NCBI GenBank assembly: GCA_947652115.1
Contig: OX393561.1
Location: 10,153,876 to 10,217,875, forward strand
Reading direction: 5' to 3'
Origin: Blastomussa wellsi
Lineage: Eukaryota > Cnidaria > Anthozoa > Scleractinia > Plerogyridae
Length of the DNA: 64,000 nucleotides
A model generated the notes under the pieces. That model saw only the letters and a list, made by a program, of their open reading frames with translations. It ran no database searches and was not told the DNA's origin. Positions 25,601 to 40,100 of this stretch are shown piece after piece; position 1 is the stretch's first letter, and each line of letters begins with the position of its first letter. The translations under genes and the position numbers were made by a program.

Positions 25601-28600
25601 CTTCTTAATTTTGGTGTCCGACAGTCTTCCAGCACCGCCAATAGGCCGACCATCAGCAAGTTTCCCTTTAGTTCTGGACTTCAGGTTCAACAGATGTTTC
25701 CCCATTCTCTTTTGGACATGTCCAACACAGTCTAATTTCTCCACTTTGATCTCACCATAAATACTTTCCACAGAATTGAACACCTTGCTATCACCATCAC
25801 TCACCATCCATTTGTACCTTAGGTTGTGACGCTCCACTGACCTATTCCACAAGACAACAGCTCCTTCAGACTCCATTGCTGGTGAGCTACCAGCAAAGTT
25901 AATGTCACACTCATGTTCCAATAGCCACTCCTCAAATTCTTCATCACTCAAACCCTTTCCTTTCTTTAGAGCACATTTCTGGCATGCTTTGGACAGGACA
26001 TGGTAATCTAACACCTCACCGGTGTCCACTGAAATGATGAAAACCACTCCAGTTAATGAGGTAAACCCTCGTTTGGCCCAAGTACCATCAAAACTGACAG
26101 CAGCATCAAGAGTATCATCCTTGTCTTTTTCAGGGTTTTCTTCTAAAATGTGCTGTCGAAGTCTCTCTCCAGCTCTTCTCATATCCTCCCTTGCTTCATC
26201 CTCAAGAGCTTCCAGGATGTTGTCCACTTGCTTGTAGTATGCAGGCTTAGAAAGGCAGGGCATATTCATAATACTACAAAATGCCGCAAGGCCTTCATAG
26301 CCACTGCCACTCTCTACTGCATGGTAGACTGCTCGGCGGTTAATGTCATACGATTTCCCACGCTGCGTCACACTATACGATGTTGGGAGTGCGCTGGACT
26401 CCTGACAGGAACTGCACTTAAGGTTAAGCTCTGACATCAGCCCTGCTCTTGTGCTTTTGTCTTCTTCAAGAGTTAGGTCACCTAGGAAGACAAATTAAGT
26501 GCAATTCGTCAGATAAATCAGGTAATATTATTGTCAGTTAAGATCTCATGTCAGAATTATAGGAGTAACTGCAGAATACCCTGTCACTGCAAAGGTGCTT
26601 TCCTGAAGGGTGCGGATACTTGGATACGCGGTGGCTAACACCACCCCTCCCCTAGAAATAATCTAAGTATAGTGTGAAGTGGATACGCGGATACGTGGAT
26701 ACGCGGTGGCCAAGACCACCCCTCCCCTAGAAATAAACTAAGTATAGTGTGAAGTGGATACGCGGATACGTGGATACGCGGTGGCTAAGACCACCCCTCC
26801 CCTAGAAATAATCTAAGTGTAGCGTGAAGTGGATACGCGGATACGCGGATACGATGTGGCTTTGACCACCCCTCCCCTAGAAATAATGTAAGTGTAGTTT
26901 GAGGTGGATACGCGGATACGCGGATACGAAGTGGCTAGGACCATCCCTCCCCTAGAAATAATGTAAGTGTAGTTTTGCGATTGAATGCTACTGTAGTAGA
27001 TGAAATGTAGTAATGAAGCTCGTTTGGTAAGCGTAATTATTTAAGATTTCAAAGCTGCGTTAAGTTTACGTCAACACATGCATTGTTTGGTCTAATAAAT
27101 TCAAATGAAAAGTTCTGGCGGTATCTATTTGCTCAGTGAATTCCATTGTTTTGGGTGTTGTGATTTAGATGGGTGATGTGAATCAGAGGTGTTCAAATTG
27201 GCTGTGATATGAATAGCGTAATTAGTTCACGAGTAAACTGTAATACATCTGGTACCGTATTTTATATAATAACTTAGGCCATTATAAGTATCGGCTATCA
27301 CACATGAAAAGGTGTAATTTATAGTGTGTGCGGTTTCTTTTAAACAGCCTTTTCAATGCACTTTTTTTAAGCGGTATGTTTTTTGAAGCGGTATGTTTTG
27401 TTAAGTTGTTATTGAAATTTATTGAAATATTATAGACACATGAACAGGTAAAAATGTTCGTTTGCATTGAAATTGGGCATTGTGCTTGTTTAGACTAACA
27501 CAAGTAGCGCGTGCGAATGTTTGCGTTGTCATTTGGGGTGGCTAAAGCAAGAAAACTTGGTGACAAAGCATTGCATATAGGATAAAAAGTTGAAAATGTA
27601 TTCAGTTAAACGTCGCCGGACAACTGGTGTACAAGTTGGTCGTTCATCTGCAGATCGTAAAGAGCAAGGAACTCAGTGTCGCGAATTCGAAGCAAGTTAC
27701 AAGAGATCAGACAAGCAGGGCAATTTTACTAGTTATGACGACCTGATGAAAAAATATCTTTGGGACAAAGACTTTACTCTGTCGTGGCTAAAACAGGATG
27801 GTTTACTTGCCGCTAGCCGAGCCTGTAGTATTTGTGCATCAGACATGAAGTGGACGGAATGTATGGATCGATCTGACGGATACTTATGGAAATGTCAGAA
27901 GCAGTTAAACGGTAAACGCCACCGAAGTGAAAAAAGTATCAGAGAAGGAAGCTGGTTTGAGAAGTCCAATTTGACGATCGAGGAGGTGTTGAAATTTACT
28001 TACTGGTGGTGCCAAGATATGAAACAGTGGCAGATTAAACAGCAACTTGGGCTAGGGTCTCACACTGCGGTGGATTGGGACATGTTCTGCCGGGAAGTTT
28101 GCGAGGTGGCATTGTTCCAAAGAAGGGAGAAAATTGGCGGACCAGGAAAGCTTGTTCAAATCGACGAGAGCAAGATAGGCAAGAGGAAATATCATCGCGG
28201 GCATGTGGTTGAGGGACAGTGGGTATTCGGAGGAATAGAAGAAGATTCACGAAAGTGTTTCATTGTGACTGTAGAAGACAGAAGTGAAAGTACTTTGTTG
28301 GAAATAATAAAAGAATGGATTGAGCCCGGCACTACAATCGTGTCTGATTGCTGGAAAGCATATGTAAACCTGGAAAAGCATGGATATCACCATAAGACAG
28401 TTAATCACTCTGTTGAGTTTGTTAATGAGGAGGGCTTTCACACGAACAAAATAGAAGGACATTGGAGACAGATGAAAGCCAAGCTACCGACTCATGGAAG
28501 GAAAAAAGAACACTATTCGTCATATTTGGCAGAGTTCAAATGGAGATATATTCATCGGGGGAATGATCTGTGGAAGGTGTTTTTAGAGGACATAAAAAAA

Positions 28601-31128
28601 ATTTACGAGTTGTAAATCATTAGAACAGTTAGGTAGCAATAAATTTTTGTCGGTAGAAAGCAACGCTGTCGTCAATGGACACTTGGAACGAGGTTGCAGC
28701 GCAGCTGTTTTAGTGTATACTTTTATAAAGAAGACTCAAATTTGTTGAATATGTTCGCTGGAGTTTTTTAACGCTTTTAGAACGAAGCATATACATTGTG
28801 TTTTGGGTGTAAATGATGACGTCCACCACTGTGAGCTGTAAATAAGTAAAACAGTTATGATGCAGCAATAAATGTTTGACGGTTCAAATCAACGCCGTCG
28901 CTAAAGGATACTGGGAACGAGCTTGCAGCGTAGCTGTATCAGTGTATACTTTCAGAAATAAGATGGTAGATATTGATCAACTATAATCGTGCTTTTCACG
29001 CTTTTAGAACGAAGGATATAAATTGGATTGGGGTGTACATTGTGATGACCAGGACCGCGGGAGTAATATCTTCAGTTGTGGGTAAATACTGTTTCTCACT
29101 TTAAGAACGAAAAATACAAGTATATCCATCTCTAGCGATAGACATTATAGATTATTTTTATTCTTTCGCTAAGTTATCACGCCTTGGATCAACAAGAAAT
29201 ACACATCAATTAAAGAACGAGAAAAATACATATCACAGCATACAAATCTTCAGGCATAACTCATTACTATTTCATGCAAATCTTTGGGCATAACTCATTA
29301 CTAATTCATGTTGACTGCGTATCCACGTATCCGCGTATCCACCCTCATGAGATTTACTCATTACTAATTCATGTTAACTGCGTATCCACGTATCCGCGTA
29401 TCCACCCTGATATATGCTTTATGACCTAGTATCCGGCCTTTTTAGGGGTATAACTTCAAAATGGCAGGGTATTCTGCAGTTAAGCCGAATTATACATGTG
29501 ACTTTTTCCCATTGTTGTTTATATGCACAAATTTACCTAAAAAATTCTCTTATTTGATCCAAGATTTAATAGATAATTCAATGTAATTCAGAAGAAAACA
29601 GCTATCTCTAGAGCTAAGGGTTAATATGATATGGAAAATAAGTTAAATGAATACGGAGAACGACAATGCTTTCAAAAAATGTCTCACCTTCCTCACACAC
29701 GTGTGCGTTTGTCACCGCCGTAGATAAATTTTTCATATTAATCAATCGATATCCCTCGCTTTCCTCATTATGGAGGGTAATCTCTTCATCAGAGCTATCT
29801 AAAAGAAGCTTCTCGTTGGCATGTTTCATTTTCTTCCTCGTGGAACCAACAGTTTCGTTAGAGCCCGAGTCTGAAAGCTGATTTTCATCTCGAGATGTGC
29901 TTGGAGTTGAGCAGGCGATTTCGTCCCTTTCGTCAACAACAGAAGCGGGTTCTTCGGACTTTCCTTCTTGTCTTCGCCTTCCAGAAAATCCCTTTCCCTT
30001 TCTCTTCTTTTTGTAAACAGATCTAACTTTCTCTCCGACCATTTTCAATAACTTTTACTCAGATTTACTGCGTAAGGCGCTCTGTGTACACTGCATGTCA
30101 AACGACCACGAAATCTATCCCATAATGCTCTTGTCCCTATGGAACTACGTTAAATAAGACTAAATAAAGTGTCCCTGGTTAAATCCTGCTTGTTCGGCGA
30201 TTGATTGCCTGTACAAAACGTTATAAACAACTGATAAACAAAAAAATGCTGTGGCCGTTGCCATGGTAACCACGTCATTAAACAGGAGCGGGAAATTTAA
30301 AATCGCTCAAAAAGGTAAAAAAAGTGGAAATTGGTGCAAAATTTTTTCTACATAGTAAAGTTAAATACCCAAAGCAACAAATTCCAAGGAAAACAAAAAA
30401 CTGAGTTTTTGAGCGAATTTCAGGTTTACCCCCGCCTTAATAATTAGACGGCAAGCTCTTCGCTTCTATCGTTTGATAGTTTGCCTGCAGCACCTGATTA
30501 AATTACCAAACGTCAATAGAAACCGACAGCTGATCACTTGTTGTTTGTACCATAACTCAGAGACCAATCAGCATCTATTCAACAAAACCCTCAGTAAAGT
30601 ATATGATGAACTGAGGATGTAGATGAAAGTGAGAGATGATCATCGCAGTGAATTTCCAATTTTAGCAATTGTTAAATAGCTATTTCACTGCCTAAGTGAC
30701 AGTGAGCGACTGTTATTTGTAGTTTTGGTTTGTGATTTTTTTAGGCACACTTTCTGTGAGGGTCATGCTCAAAACTTAGACCACCCATGGATAGCCAATC
30801 CGACTGCAATTTACTGCCTAACAATCACTCACTCGGTTGTTGTGTCACTGATTGAAAACAATCAAAAGGTCGTCCAAATAAGAGAATACATAATTTGAAG
30901 GTTTCAAAGCAAAAAAACTACTTGATGACATGTATTGCAATGAAGATGACTATATTGAAGTCTCCCAAATGATATACCGGTACTAATTAAAGTTGATTTA
31001 CTTTTGCTTTCCAGTAACACACAAAGGGATTTTAGTGTGGAATAACTTGTTAACTAAATCTATCAAAGCCATAACATCATTCAGCTTATTCAAGAAAAAG
31101 ATAAAACAAAATCATTTTCTCCTCAAAC

Positions 31129-31162
<34 letters not shown>

Positions 31163-34100
31163 TCTTGTTGGATATGAGATGGTTATAGCCAACTCAGCGC
31201 TATGCTCCTCGTTGGCTATCTACCCTATCTTCTTATGTGACATGCGTCCCGCATACTGCTAGGTCCAGCGATGTCGATTTCATCATGAGTTGTGACAAAT
31301 GAGGGTGATGGTAAATTTTCAGCTCAGTAAATTATACATGAAAGACAAGTTTATCAACATGACACGAGCGTGGTAAATTTTCAGCTCATAAGAACTCAGT
31401 AAAAATGACCTAGCTCTCCAGGAGTTCTCGTAGCTCAGTGGATAGAGCGCCCGCCTGGTGTTCGGGAGGTCATGGGTTTGATTCCTGTCGGGGACTCAGA
31501 ATTTTTCTTTGTCCCACGCTCGTGTCATGTTGATAAACTCGTCTTTCATGGTTCTGCTGTTGTTTGCAAGTGGTGATACATAAATTTTATGCCTGCACGA
31601 ATTTGATCAAATTACACTTTTTATATGGGAGGGAATTGTGCATTATGCACCCGTCAAGTGGATGACACTGAACGGTTTTATATACAGATCTTAACAGGAT
31701 ATTAATTTCATTCGGAAGTGGAGGCAGCCAGACAACAGCCACACCACAAATTCACAGCTTGCTGAGCATAAAAATTATTATAATTCCTCTCAGTGTTTTT
31801 ATGATGTTTTATTTTGATGGTTAAGCAAAGCAACGTCATCTAAGATTTCTGTCTTCCCCAAAAAGAGTCTGTAGCAACAACAACAACAATATTTTTATTA
31901 CTTCAGAATTTGGACTTAATCTCCTGGCTCCGCAGGTAGCAACGCTATGAAAAACTCTGGTCTACAAATTGCACTGAAATTGGCTGTAAACTACAGTTAC
32001 GAACATTCAGCTTTGTCTTACCTGTATGAAATAATGTTGATGAAGCACACGTCTTGATCACAGCATGGACTCATGTAAATGTCATCCTTTTTCACGAATC
32101 TAACTTCAACTGTTTAAGACAGAATAAAATATTTTAATGATCAATTCATTAATCAATCAATTAATCAATCAGTCCTTAACGGCCATTTCCAGTCCATACT
32201 GCGCAATATCCGCCTATAATGTTTATTGAGTCTCACACGATGAAAAGTAAACAAACCAAAATGAAAATTACGGGTAAAAACTTACCTTTTTCGTCCTTAT
32301 GATTATCTAATATCCTTGCAAAACAATAATAAAGAGTAGACGAACCGCGACAGTAAACCCACGTTTCAGCTCATTGCGAACTCCCAAACAAAATGACCCG
32401 CAATGGCGGATTCAAAAACTTCATGTACGCAGTTACCGAAGTTTAACGTATCAACAAATTCAAAACAGAAATGTAAACAAATCCCGAAACTGCGCAGTAC
32501 GGACTGGAAATGGCCTTTAAATGTTGTTCTGCAGATGACACTATTCCAGACAATTTGCAGAAATGTGAGATTGTTTTATTACTAAGAGCATAAAAAATGA
32601 AAGCATAACTTCAAGGATCAAGTCAGTCAGTAAGTCAGTCAATTAAATGTTTGGCAGTAATCGATTACTCTTACTGACAATGCATAATTTTCAGACTGGA
32701 TCAAGTAGTTTAAAAAACACAAGGATATTTAAACATCAGGGAGAATGATCACCGGCATTTTAACTGGGGCAAATTAACTTCCCTTATGTCTATTCCCTAT
32801 TATATTGCACATTACCCCCACTCCCCTCCCCCCACTCTATCCAACTGTATTTCTAATTGTATGGGATCAATACAGATGGCAATATAACCCATACTTCCAG
32901 TGGGAAAGTGCTAAGTAAACAAGATTCACTGGAACTGTAAGGCTTGCAGTTCATTCTTTGACATGTGCTTTGATCCCCTGATTCCACTACACAACATTAT
33001 TCTGGCCTCCCCCTCCTCCTGTGAAACAGTTTACAGCTAGAAAAATGCAAAATGAAAATGCCAAGAATAGAATAGCAGCATGTAAAGGCGCCTATGGCAA
33101 CCGCTATCAGTCCATTCATGATCTCACCCCACACACCCTAGACTGTTCACAGTCTGCTATTTTTTCGTATCGGCAAACGCAGTGAATGAATCGCGAGAGA
33201 ACTGGCTGTGTTTTATGTTCGCGCATGTTCTTTTGCGTTGAAAAAATAGAGCGGCTGTGAACAGTCTACACACACCCAACCCATGAGTACATATGCAAAC
33301 AGACCAGACCACAGCACCGGGAAGTCCAATGCCCTATACTCTTTACGAGTAGTGTGCGAGTTCTTTAACGTCCCCTGCTAAGTGCTCGACACTAACTTTT
33401 CAGCTTACTAGCCTCAACATCTAAGTTGTCACTAGCCAAAAATTTTTTTACTAGCCCAGCATTGGTGTTGGCTAGGTCCGATAACAGCTGATCCCTAGCA
33501 AGACTTGAAAGCACAAAGCAAGCGACTCTCTTTGAATACACATGTTGGTAATTGCATCGTTCTTAAACCAGTTCCAATAATAAAACAATTTTTATGGAAC
33601 ACTGTTGGGTAGCATGAAATGTCCATGATTAAATTCTGATCTTCAGTTTCCGAGCAAAGTGTTTGTGTTTGTCTTGCTTGAGGAAGGCAGAAACTGCTTC
33701 GGCCAATTTCATTTTGTTTACTAGCTAGCCAAAGTGGCTAGTGGAAATCGAAAACCTACTAACCAAAACTAAATTTCTACTAGTCTGTGGCTAGTTGGCT
33801 ACCGTTAGTGTCGAGCCCTGCTGCTGATCCCTAACATTGAAGATGTAGGAGACGGGACCTACGGTTTTATCATCCATTCCTTATCCGAGAAGACTAGCAG
33901 CTAATGAAAAGAAGCAAGGGTAAAAAATTGAATGTTGTATTTTCACGTCTTACCAGGAAAATGTGCATTGAATCCAGAATCCCTGATCCAGCTTTGAAGC
34001 TTTCTAAGCACATATGCAGTCTTATTCCTAATGGATACAAATAACGTGATTGCATGTGCATACACTTATAGCAAATGGTAAATGGGTGCAGGAAGGCTAG

Positions 34101-37100
34101 AATTTGCGCGTACGCACACAAGTGGCAAAACTGTGAAAACAAGTGGAGAAGTCTGGGGTGGCAGTGCGTAGAAACAACTCATGCTTGTGACTTTGCCAGA
34201 CAAGTGTATTCCAGTATTAAACTTGAGACTGATAATTAATAACTATAACAGGCTTTCCTTGTGGAAGTAAGACTGCCTTATATAAATAAAAATGTAAAAA
34301 AAAAAAATAGCTTAATTAACAGCTTGCATTATTAAAGCTTAACCAACAAAACATAAAACTCACTGTGGAAAGGCCCATTCAGAAACATACTGCTTAAACA
34401 GGCAGTCAAAGTTGAACACCTGACAAACACATTCATAAAATAAACAATTCAATATTTAGTAACTTACATACTATTATTCAATGCAAGCACAAAAAGCAGT
34501 AGAGACTTCTTAACCATATTCTTAATTTCTTAATTAAGAACCCCCAAATCACCACAGAATTAAGAAATTTGAAATATAAACTAACATCTTCCCTAAAATA
34601 GCAGGCAGAATGAACTCTTGGGAAGAAATTAAAGGCACACAGTAAGCTGGTGAACATGTGCATTAGATAACCATTTCATAGCTAACTTGCGTATCATTTT
34701 TTATCACGATCCATAATGTTTCAACCAAATATGATAAAATAATATCATACGATAAGCAAAAGCACACTCAAAAACAGGTTTTCAGTAAACGATTGAAAAT
34801 TGAGTTAAACAATGAGAAGATTCAAGTGGGTTTCTAGATGTTCTTTTGGTTTCAGGTTGAGGTAAACTTTTTTCAAAGTGAGAAAAAATAGTGCCCAGGT
34901 CAACACAGTCCCAAAGCTGACTGTGTCCCTTAAGGGGAAGAAAAGGTTGAATTACAAATTTGCATATTAAAACTACCGGTATCCAGAGTGTGATTCTTTT
35001 AATATTAAAGTATATGCTGCAAAATTCTACGACAGTCTGCAATATTTGTCAATTTTCAGAATATTTAGCATACAGCAATTACAGTCATGCAACTTTCTCA
35101 TCTCATCAGACATGTAGCTCTGTAAGAGAGACCCCACTGATAGTAATGGTACAAAGCCTAGCTAGCGCCAAGCGGCCCATACCCTCCCTGGATGGGACGC
35201 TAGTCCATTGCAGGATTATCCCCAGCATTATTTTGCCAGTATCCATTTATACACCTGGATGGAGAGGGGCACTATGAAAATAAAGCGTCTTGCCCAAGAA
35301 CACAACGCAGTGTCCCGGCCAGGGCTCTAACCCAGACTGTCCGATCCGGAGATCAGCACGCTAACCATTAGGGTGCCACCACACTAAGCCTGTGCATATG
35401 CATGCCATTTTCAGTCCTTTTCTTGTATTCTCTTTAAGCCAGACACCTCTGCAAGCCAGACAGGCAGTACTGGTCCCATTAAGGTGTCCATCTTAGAAAA
35501 AGACGACTGTGTGTAAATGTTGAAATCGTGTCTACAGGTGCGCGTGCTATCATTGCTAACATAATATATAGATTTAGCCAAGCCTAAAAGTGGAACTCCA
35601 TATTTTTTTATGGTTCTTAATCATTTGTGAAATTGTGCTCATTAAAAGTACTAGCGTGTACAACATCTCAACAAAGATTCCACAGTCGAAATAAATAAGA
35701 ATAATTAAAAACTTCAACTACAATTGCAGGATTTCCACTGAGAATGACCATGAAAAATTACAAAATCCTGCCAGAAGCCAAGAAAAAATTTTAGACCTGA
35801 GCCCATGATCAACGAAAAAACCAATACCAGGTCAGTGGTCAACTTAAAAACATGTGACCTTGATGAGTTCTAGATGAGCCCACAAACTGGTCATGTGATA
35901 CTGGTCAGCAGATACCTTCTTTTGACAGCTGTAAATTGTCAATAAGAGTTGGCATTTTCCTCCCCCTCGGGTTAAATGTGACTTCCCCTCCCCTCCCCCA
36001 TCATCTGTACGGGCAGACAGACGGACGCCAGATTGACACTCATACAGTCATATGACAACTAAATTTTCTGGGCTTGAAGGATTTCTCTTACCCATGGTGC
36101 TCTGCTGAAAGCAATTTGTGCACTGCAACTCCACTATTAATTAAGCCAAACCATACAAGACTGCAAAAAAAATATTTTCCCAAAGACTGATGTAACCACC
36201 GACTGCAGTGTACCCAGAAAAGAAAATTCAAACTGTCCTAGCAGCAGCAATGTTTGACTACCTTGTAACTCTGATCCACAATGCTTTGAGGTTTGCTATT
36301 AAAAAGCTTGAAGTATCCCCAGTTGATATAACGAACAAGGGAAGGCACAAATGAACTGTTGAATAAAAACAGATGAACTCAACATTAATAACACCATTCC
36401 ACGAGCCCTAGGTGGTTATTAGACGGTGGATAGCCAATTGGCCATGCTACCTCTTTAGATTATTGACCTGTGTGCAGAAAGTTTATGGACCGGTTACCCT
36501 TTTCCTTCATCATCGGTACTGTGCTCATGAAAAACAAAATACAGTTCAATCTTGTCCTCATACAGAGCCTGCAGTCCCCTTGACCAACCCTGGGAAATTG
36601 CGCATGCCCCTAAACAGATGCTCCCAGAACTTTGCGTTTCCAACCGCTGGTCAGAAAACGCAGGCTCTGGGAATAAGATTGAATACCGTTGCATTTGTCT
36701 ACATGTACAGACAGCTAGTGCGAATATAATGTGATCTTTGTGCTTTGTGCACAGGGTGGTTTTCTTTGTTTTTTTATTAGTCGTTTTCTTTATGATGGAC
36801 AGTTGAAATTTTAAATTGATTGTCGTAAAACCCAAACCATTGAAGTTATTGTAATCACTCTGACCATTCACTAAACAAAGAACCAATCAAAACTTGAAGG
36901 AATTACACGTAGCTGACACAAAGCACAGGAAAACTTGTGAATGCGACCAGTCACAATTTGCTTTGGTTTTTGCTTCTGATTGGTTGAAAAAGTGGTGGCA
37001 GGTGCAAGATTTTTAAACCAATCACAGAGCATAGTACTGCAAAACCAAAGCCATTTACTCCTTTCGACACTCACTTGAAAACCGTTGAAAATATTACTAT

Positions 37101-40100
37101 GGGCTGTTTTGTGAGAAAAAATATTATAAAAAATAACATAACTGCAAGGAAATAATAAAAATATAATACACACAAACCTTAACCATAACAAGAACTCTAA
37201 AGAATAATATCCCACGCCATAGTCCCAAAACCAGCTTGAATTGTCTTCTATGGGCTACGAAAAAAAAAAAAGGAAATAGTCATTAACAGGAAGCACTCCT
37301 TTAATTTATAACTAATTTATAACAAAGACCCAGTATTAAATAATGAACCTTATTAAGAACTTAGATGCAGCCATGGCATACTGCAATTCCAGAGCTTTCA
37401 TTGGTTTACATGCACATGGTATAAACGAGCTGAATTCTATGGAACACAAATATGACGACGGGTTTAACAGGCCTAGGGTTTTAAAATGTTTTGAAGTATG
37501 TGCCAGCAACTGGAGGAGTAGGTGGCTGACAGCCAACCTTGTTTGCCACTAGTCGATTTCTATGACCACAGTTCCCGGCAACATACAATCATGTAACCAG
37601 GGGTAACAGTGGTAGCCAGGTTGTTTTGAAAACCCTGGCTTTAAGCATCTGCATCCAAGAACAACCAGGCAGCTCAAATATTGCAGTCCTTTGTATACAT
37701 TGTATTACCCAATGGGTGTATTCACAGTATACATGACGGCAGGGGTCCGACGTATTTTTTTGGGTTGCAAATTTACACGCTCTGTATTTTTTGGGTCAAG
37801 AGAGATCTATCATGTATTTTTTTCAGTCTTAAAAAATATGAGCATTTTTTTTGGGCCACATCTCCGAGCAAAATCTTTGCTGTGTTTGGTGGATCAGAAA
37901 AAGATTCATTCAAATTTTAAGTAACGTGCAAAAGCATGCATTAGAAGAGTCTGTTTGGTTGAATAAATCCATATTGAGGTACATGTATTTAAGTTTTTGG
38001 GTAGGAAATTTTGATGTCAGTTACTTTTTAGGATTTAAAATTTCAGGCTCATGTATGTTTTGGGGTTTGCCATAATTATGGAGCTCTGTCGGGGGCTTCA
38101 TCATCATCATCATCTTTATTTAAACATGGTAAAATACATCAGGCAATAATAATTTAATATAAAAGCTACAACTTATTACGAAAAACTACTTCCTTAGTAT
38201 GAAGTATCTATGGTTTTTCACCCATCAATCAGGGTCACAACCATCAATAATATCCTTATTTGCACAGATTTATATTAATTAAAACGCAAAATAACAAACA
38301 GAGTCAGAAATAATTGGCAACTTGGAGCATAAATAACACTAATTTGAATAAAATAGATCTGAAGCATGGAAATGTGGAGCAAGCATTACCTTAGTAGTCC
38401 TGTTAACTTTAAAACGTCTAACACATCCTGTGTGTGGATACCAGAAGAACCTGAAATGCTCACAGGATGACAAACTTGTGTCAAGATTTTCCAGCATCTA
38501 TGAAAAAAATTAATAAAAATAAATATTGTTTGGCAGAACTCTGACCAAACAAAAAGCACCTCACAGGAGTGTGAAAAAGGTAATTGCCAAGTATATAGAT
38601 TACTTAAGCAATAGACCACAAGTTTCTATGGTTTATAAGCTGATAAACCACGCGGGATGTTGGCAGAACACGAGAAGAATTTGTAAATCACGAGCCGCAG
38701 GCGAGTGATTTACGAATTCTTCGAGTGTTCTTCCAACATCCCAAGTGGTTTATCAGCTTATAAACCATAGAAACTTGTGGTCTATTGCTTTTATATAATA
38801 ATTCAGAAGACGCGCGATTTTTCCATGAGTTTACTGGCACAATAAACCATAGCTGATTGACTAATCAGAGCGCGCGCATTGATTTGGTTATTATATAAAA
38901 TATTATAAAGCTACATATACTTCCAGATTTCAACTTTTTTAAGGTTGACAGCTCTGCTCCAAATTGTCCAAATAAAATTTTAATGTGATCAATGTAAAAA
39001 TTAAGTTACATCATGGTGATAAAACAGCAAAAAGATTTATTAAGATTTACCACGTCACTGCCTGAAGACATAATTTCAAGCTGCCTTCAACATTGACCTG
39101 GAACTGCCTAATTTCCTTTACGAGATGTGCGTGCAAGAAATCATGGTTGAGCTGCATTCCATTTTGCAAGTCTTTGAGTTAATTTATATATAACTACATA
39201 ACTTTGTGTAACAATTCACTGTTAATCTCTTCGCCTGTTTAGTTTGCTTAGTTTATTAAGCTACCTATTACCAATCAACTGTAACCATAATTATCTCCGG
39301 ATGCTAATGATTGTATTTTATCTATAGTTTATTCCTGTCATTGTTCATAGTCTATTATTTGAAGCTTACAAATTGGTTTATTTTGTTCTTTTCTTTTTCT
39401 CCCTGCACAACTCGCTTCGACTAGCTTACGCTATATACAAGTTGTACATGTTCTTCTTTTAATTGTTTAATATTAATAAAGTTTATTGTTGCTGTTTTCA
39501 ATAAAACAACCATGATTCCTCGAACATGTGCACCATAGAGAGAATTACATGTAGGCATTGAGTATTAAAACATCTATTTTTCAAATACTCACATGGATCA
39601 CATTTTTAATCATATACCTCTTCAAGTGTCAAAGATTCACACAGCTGATGGAGTCTAAAAACTGGCTCACACTGCCATGTTATACTGAGAATAATACCAA
39701 GGGCACCAAGATTGCACAGTGCTGCTAAAAATATCTCTTTGTTATGGCTTCTACTGCAGTGGATAACCTCTCCACTGGCTGTCATCAACTCCAGTGCCAC
39801 AACCTGCAAGAATTGCTAGACATTGTCAGTACTGTTCCTTAACAAACAATTAAGCTGCGACATGTTGCTTGATAAAAATTATGTAACTGCTGAACAGTAA
39901 TATAAGTTCAAGAATGAATAGCGAGCATAGCCGCTAGTAAGAGAACAGCATTCACGATAGAACGCTAGTAGATTTATACTAATAATGAATTCCTATAAAA
40001 GACAATTAAACTGTCAACAATAAATAATAACTGCACTGCAAAACAGACGACCATTAAGGTGATCTCTGAGCATTGTTTCAGCTTTTAATTTAAACAACAA

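Larger units (their letters stand above)
26562..29486 (+). mobile_element. Complete Merlin transposon, 8-bp target duplication
   Basis: 2925 bp between direct repeats GAATTATA (26554-26561 and 29487-29494). Ends are inverted: GGAGTAACTGCAGAATACCC on the left, complement of GGCTTAACTGCAGAATACCC on the right. An 8-bp duplication, GG start and IS1595-like transposase define Merlin. Subterminal regions hold GGATACGCGG iterons (left 26605-26985, right 29315-29405 inverted), and 28620-29050 shows two diverged tandem copies of a block of about 230 bp. It sits inside the intron of the Kolobok-like transposase. Confidence 0.9.
24293..30436 (-). mobile_element. Kolobok/Mutator-like DNA transposon with TTAA target sites
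   Basis: Inverted ends GGCGGGGGTAAACCTGAAA at 24293 and its complement ending at 30436 (about 19 bp) are each bordered by TTAA (24289-24292 and 30437-30440). TTAA target sites are known for Kolobok and piggyBac; the encoded transposase is not piggyBac-like, so Kolobok is the better fit. Without the nested Merlin (2925 bp plus an 8-bp duplication) the element would be about 3.2 kb. It carries one two-exon transposase gene on the minus strand and lies in the GULO intron 24122-32021 in the same orientation as GULO. Confidence 0.85.
30437..32021. other. GULO intron, right of the Kolobok-like element
   Basis: Part of the intron between GULO exons 32109-32022 and 24121-24031. Only the fold-back with tRNA-like core (31337-31550) and a short (CAA)n run near 31876 stand out; the rest shows no gene or repeat I can name. 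Confidence 0.6.

Noticed and set aside
26605..26985. CRISPR array
   Set aside because: Units are ~80-bp tandem repeats without unique spacers, inside a eukaryotic transposon.
24293..30436. piggyBac element, suggested by TTAA sites
   Set aside because: The transposase has Mutator/Kolobok-type motifs ([20 protein letters not shown]), not piggyBac ones.
36085..36126. Possible GULO exon between 36262 and 34419
   Set aside because: Splice-like sites exist, but its phase (0 to 0) does not fit, and 34419-34364 supplies the expected [17 protein letters not shown] segment in phase.
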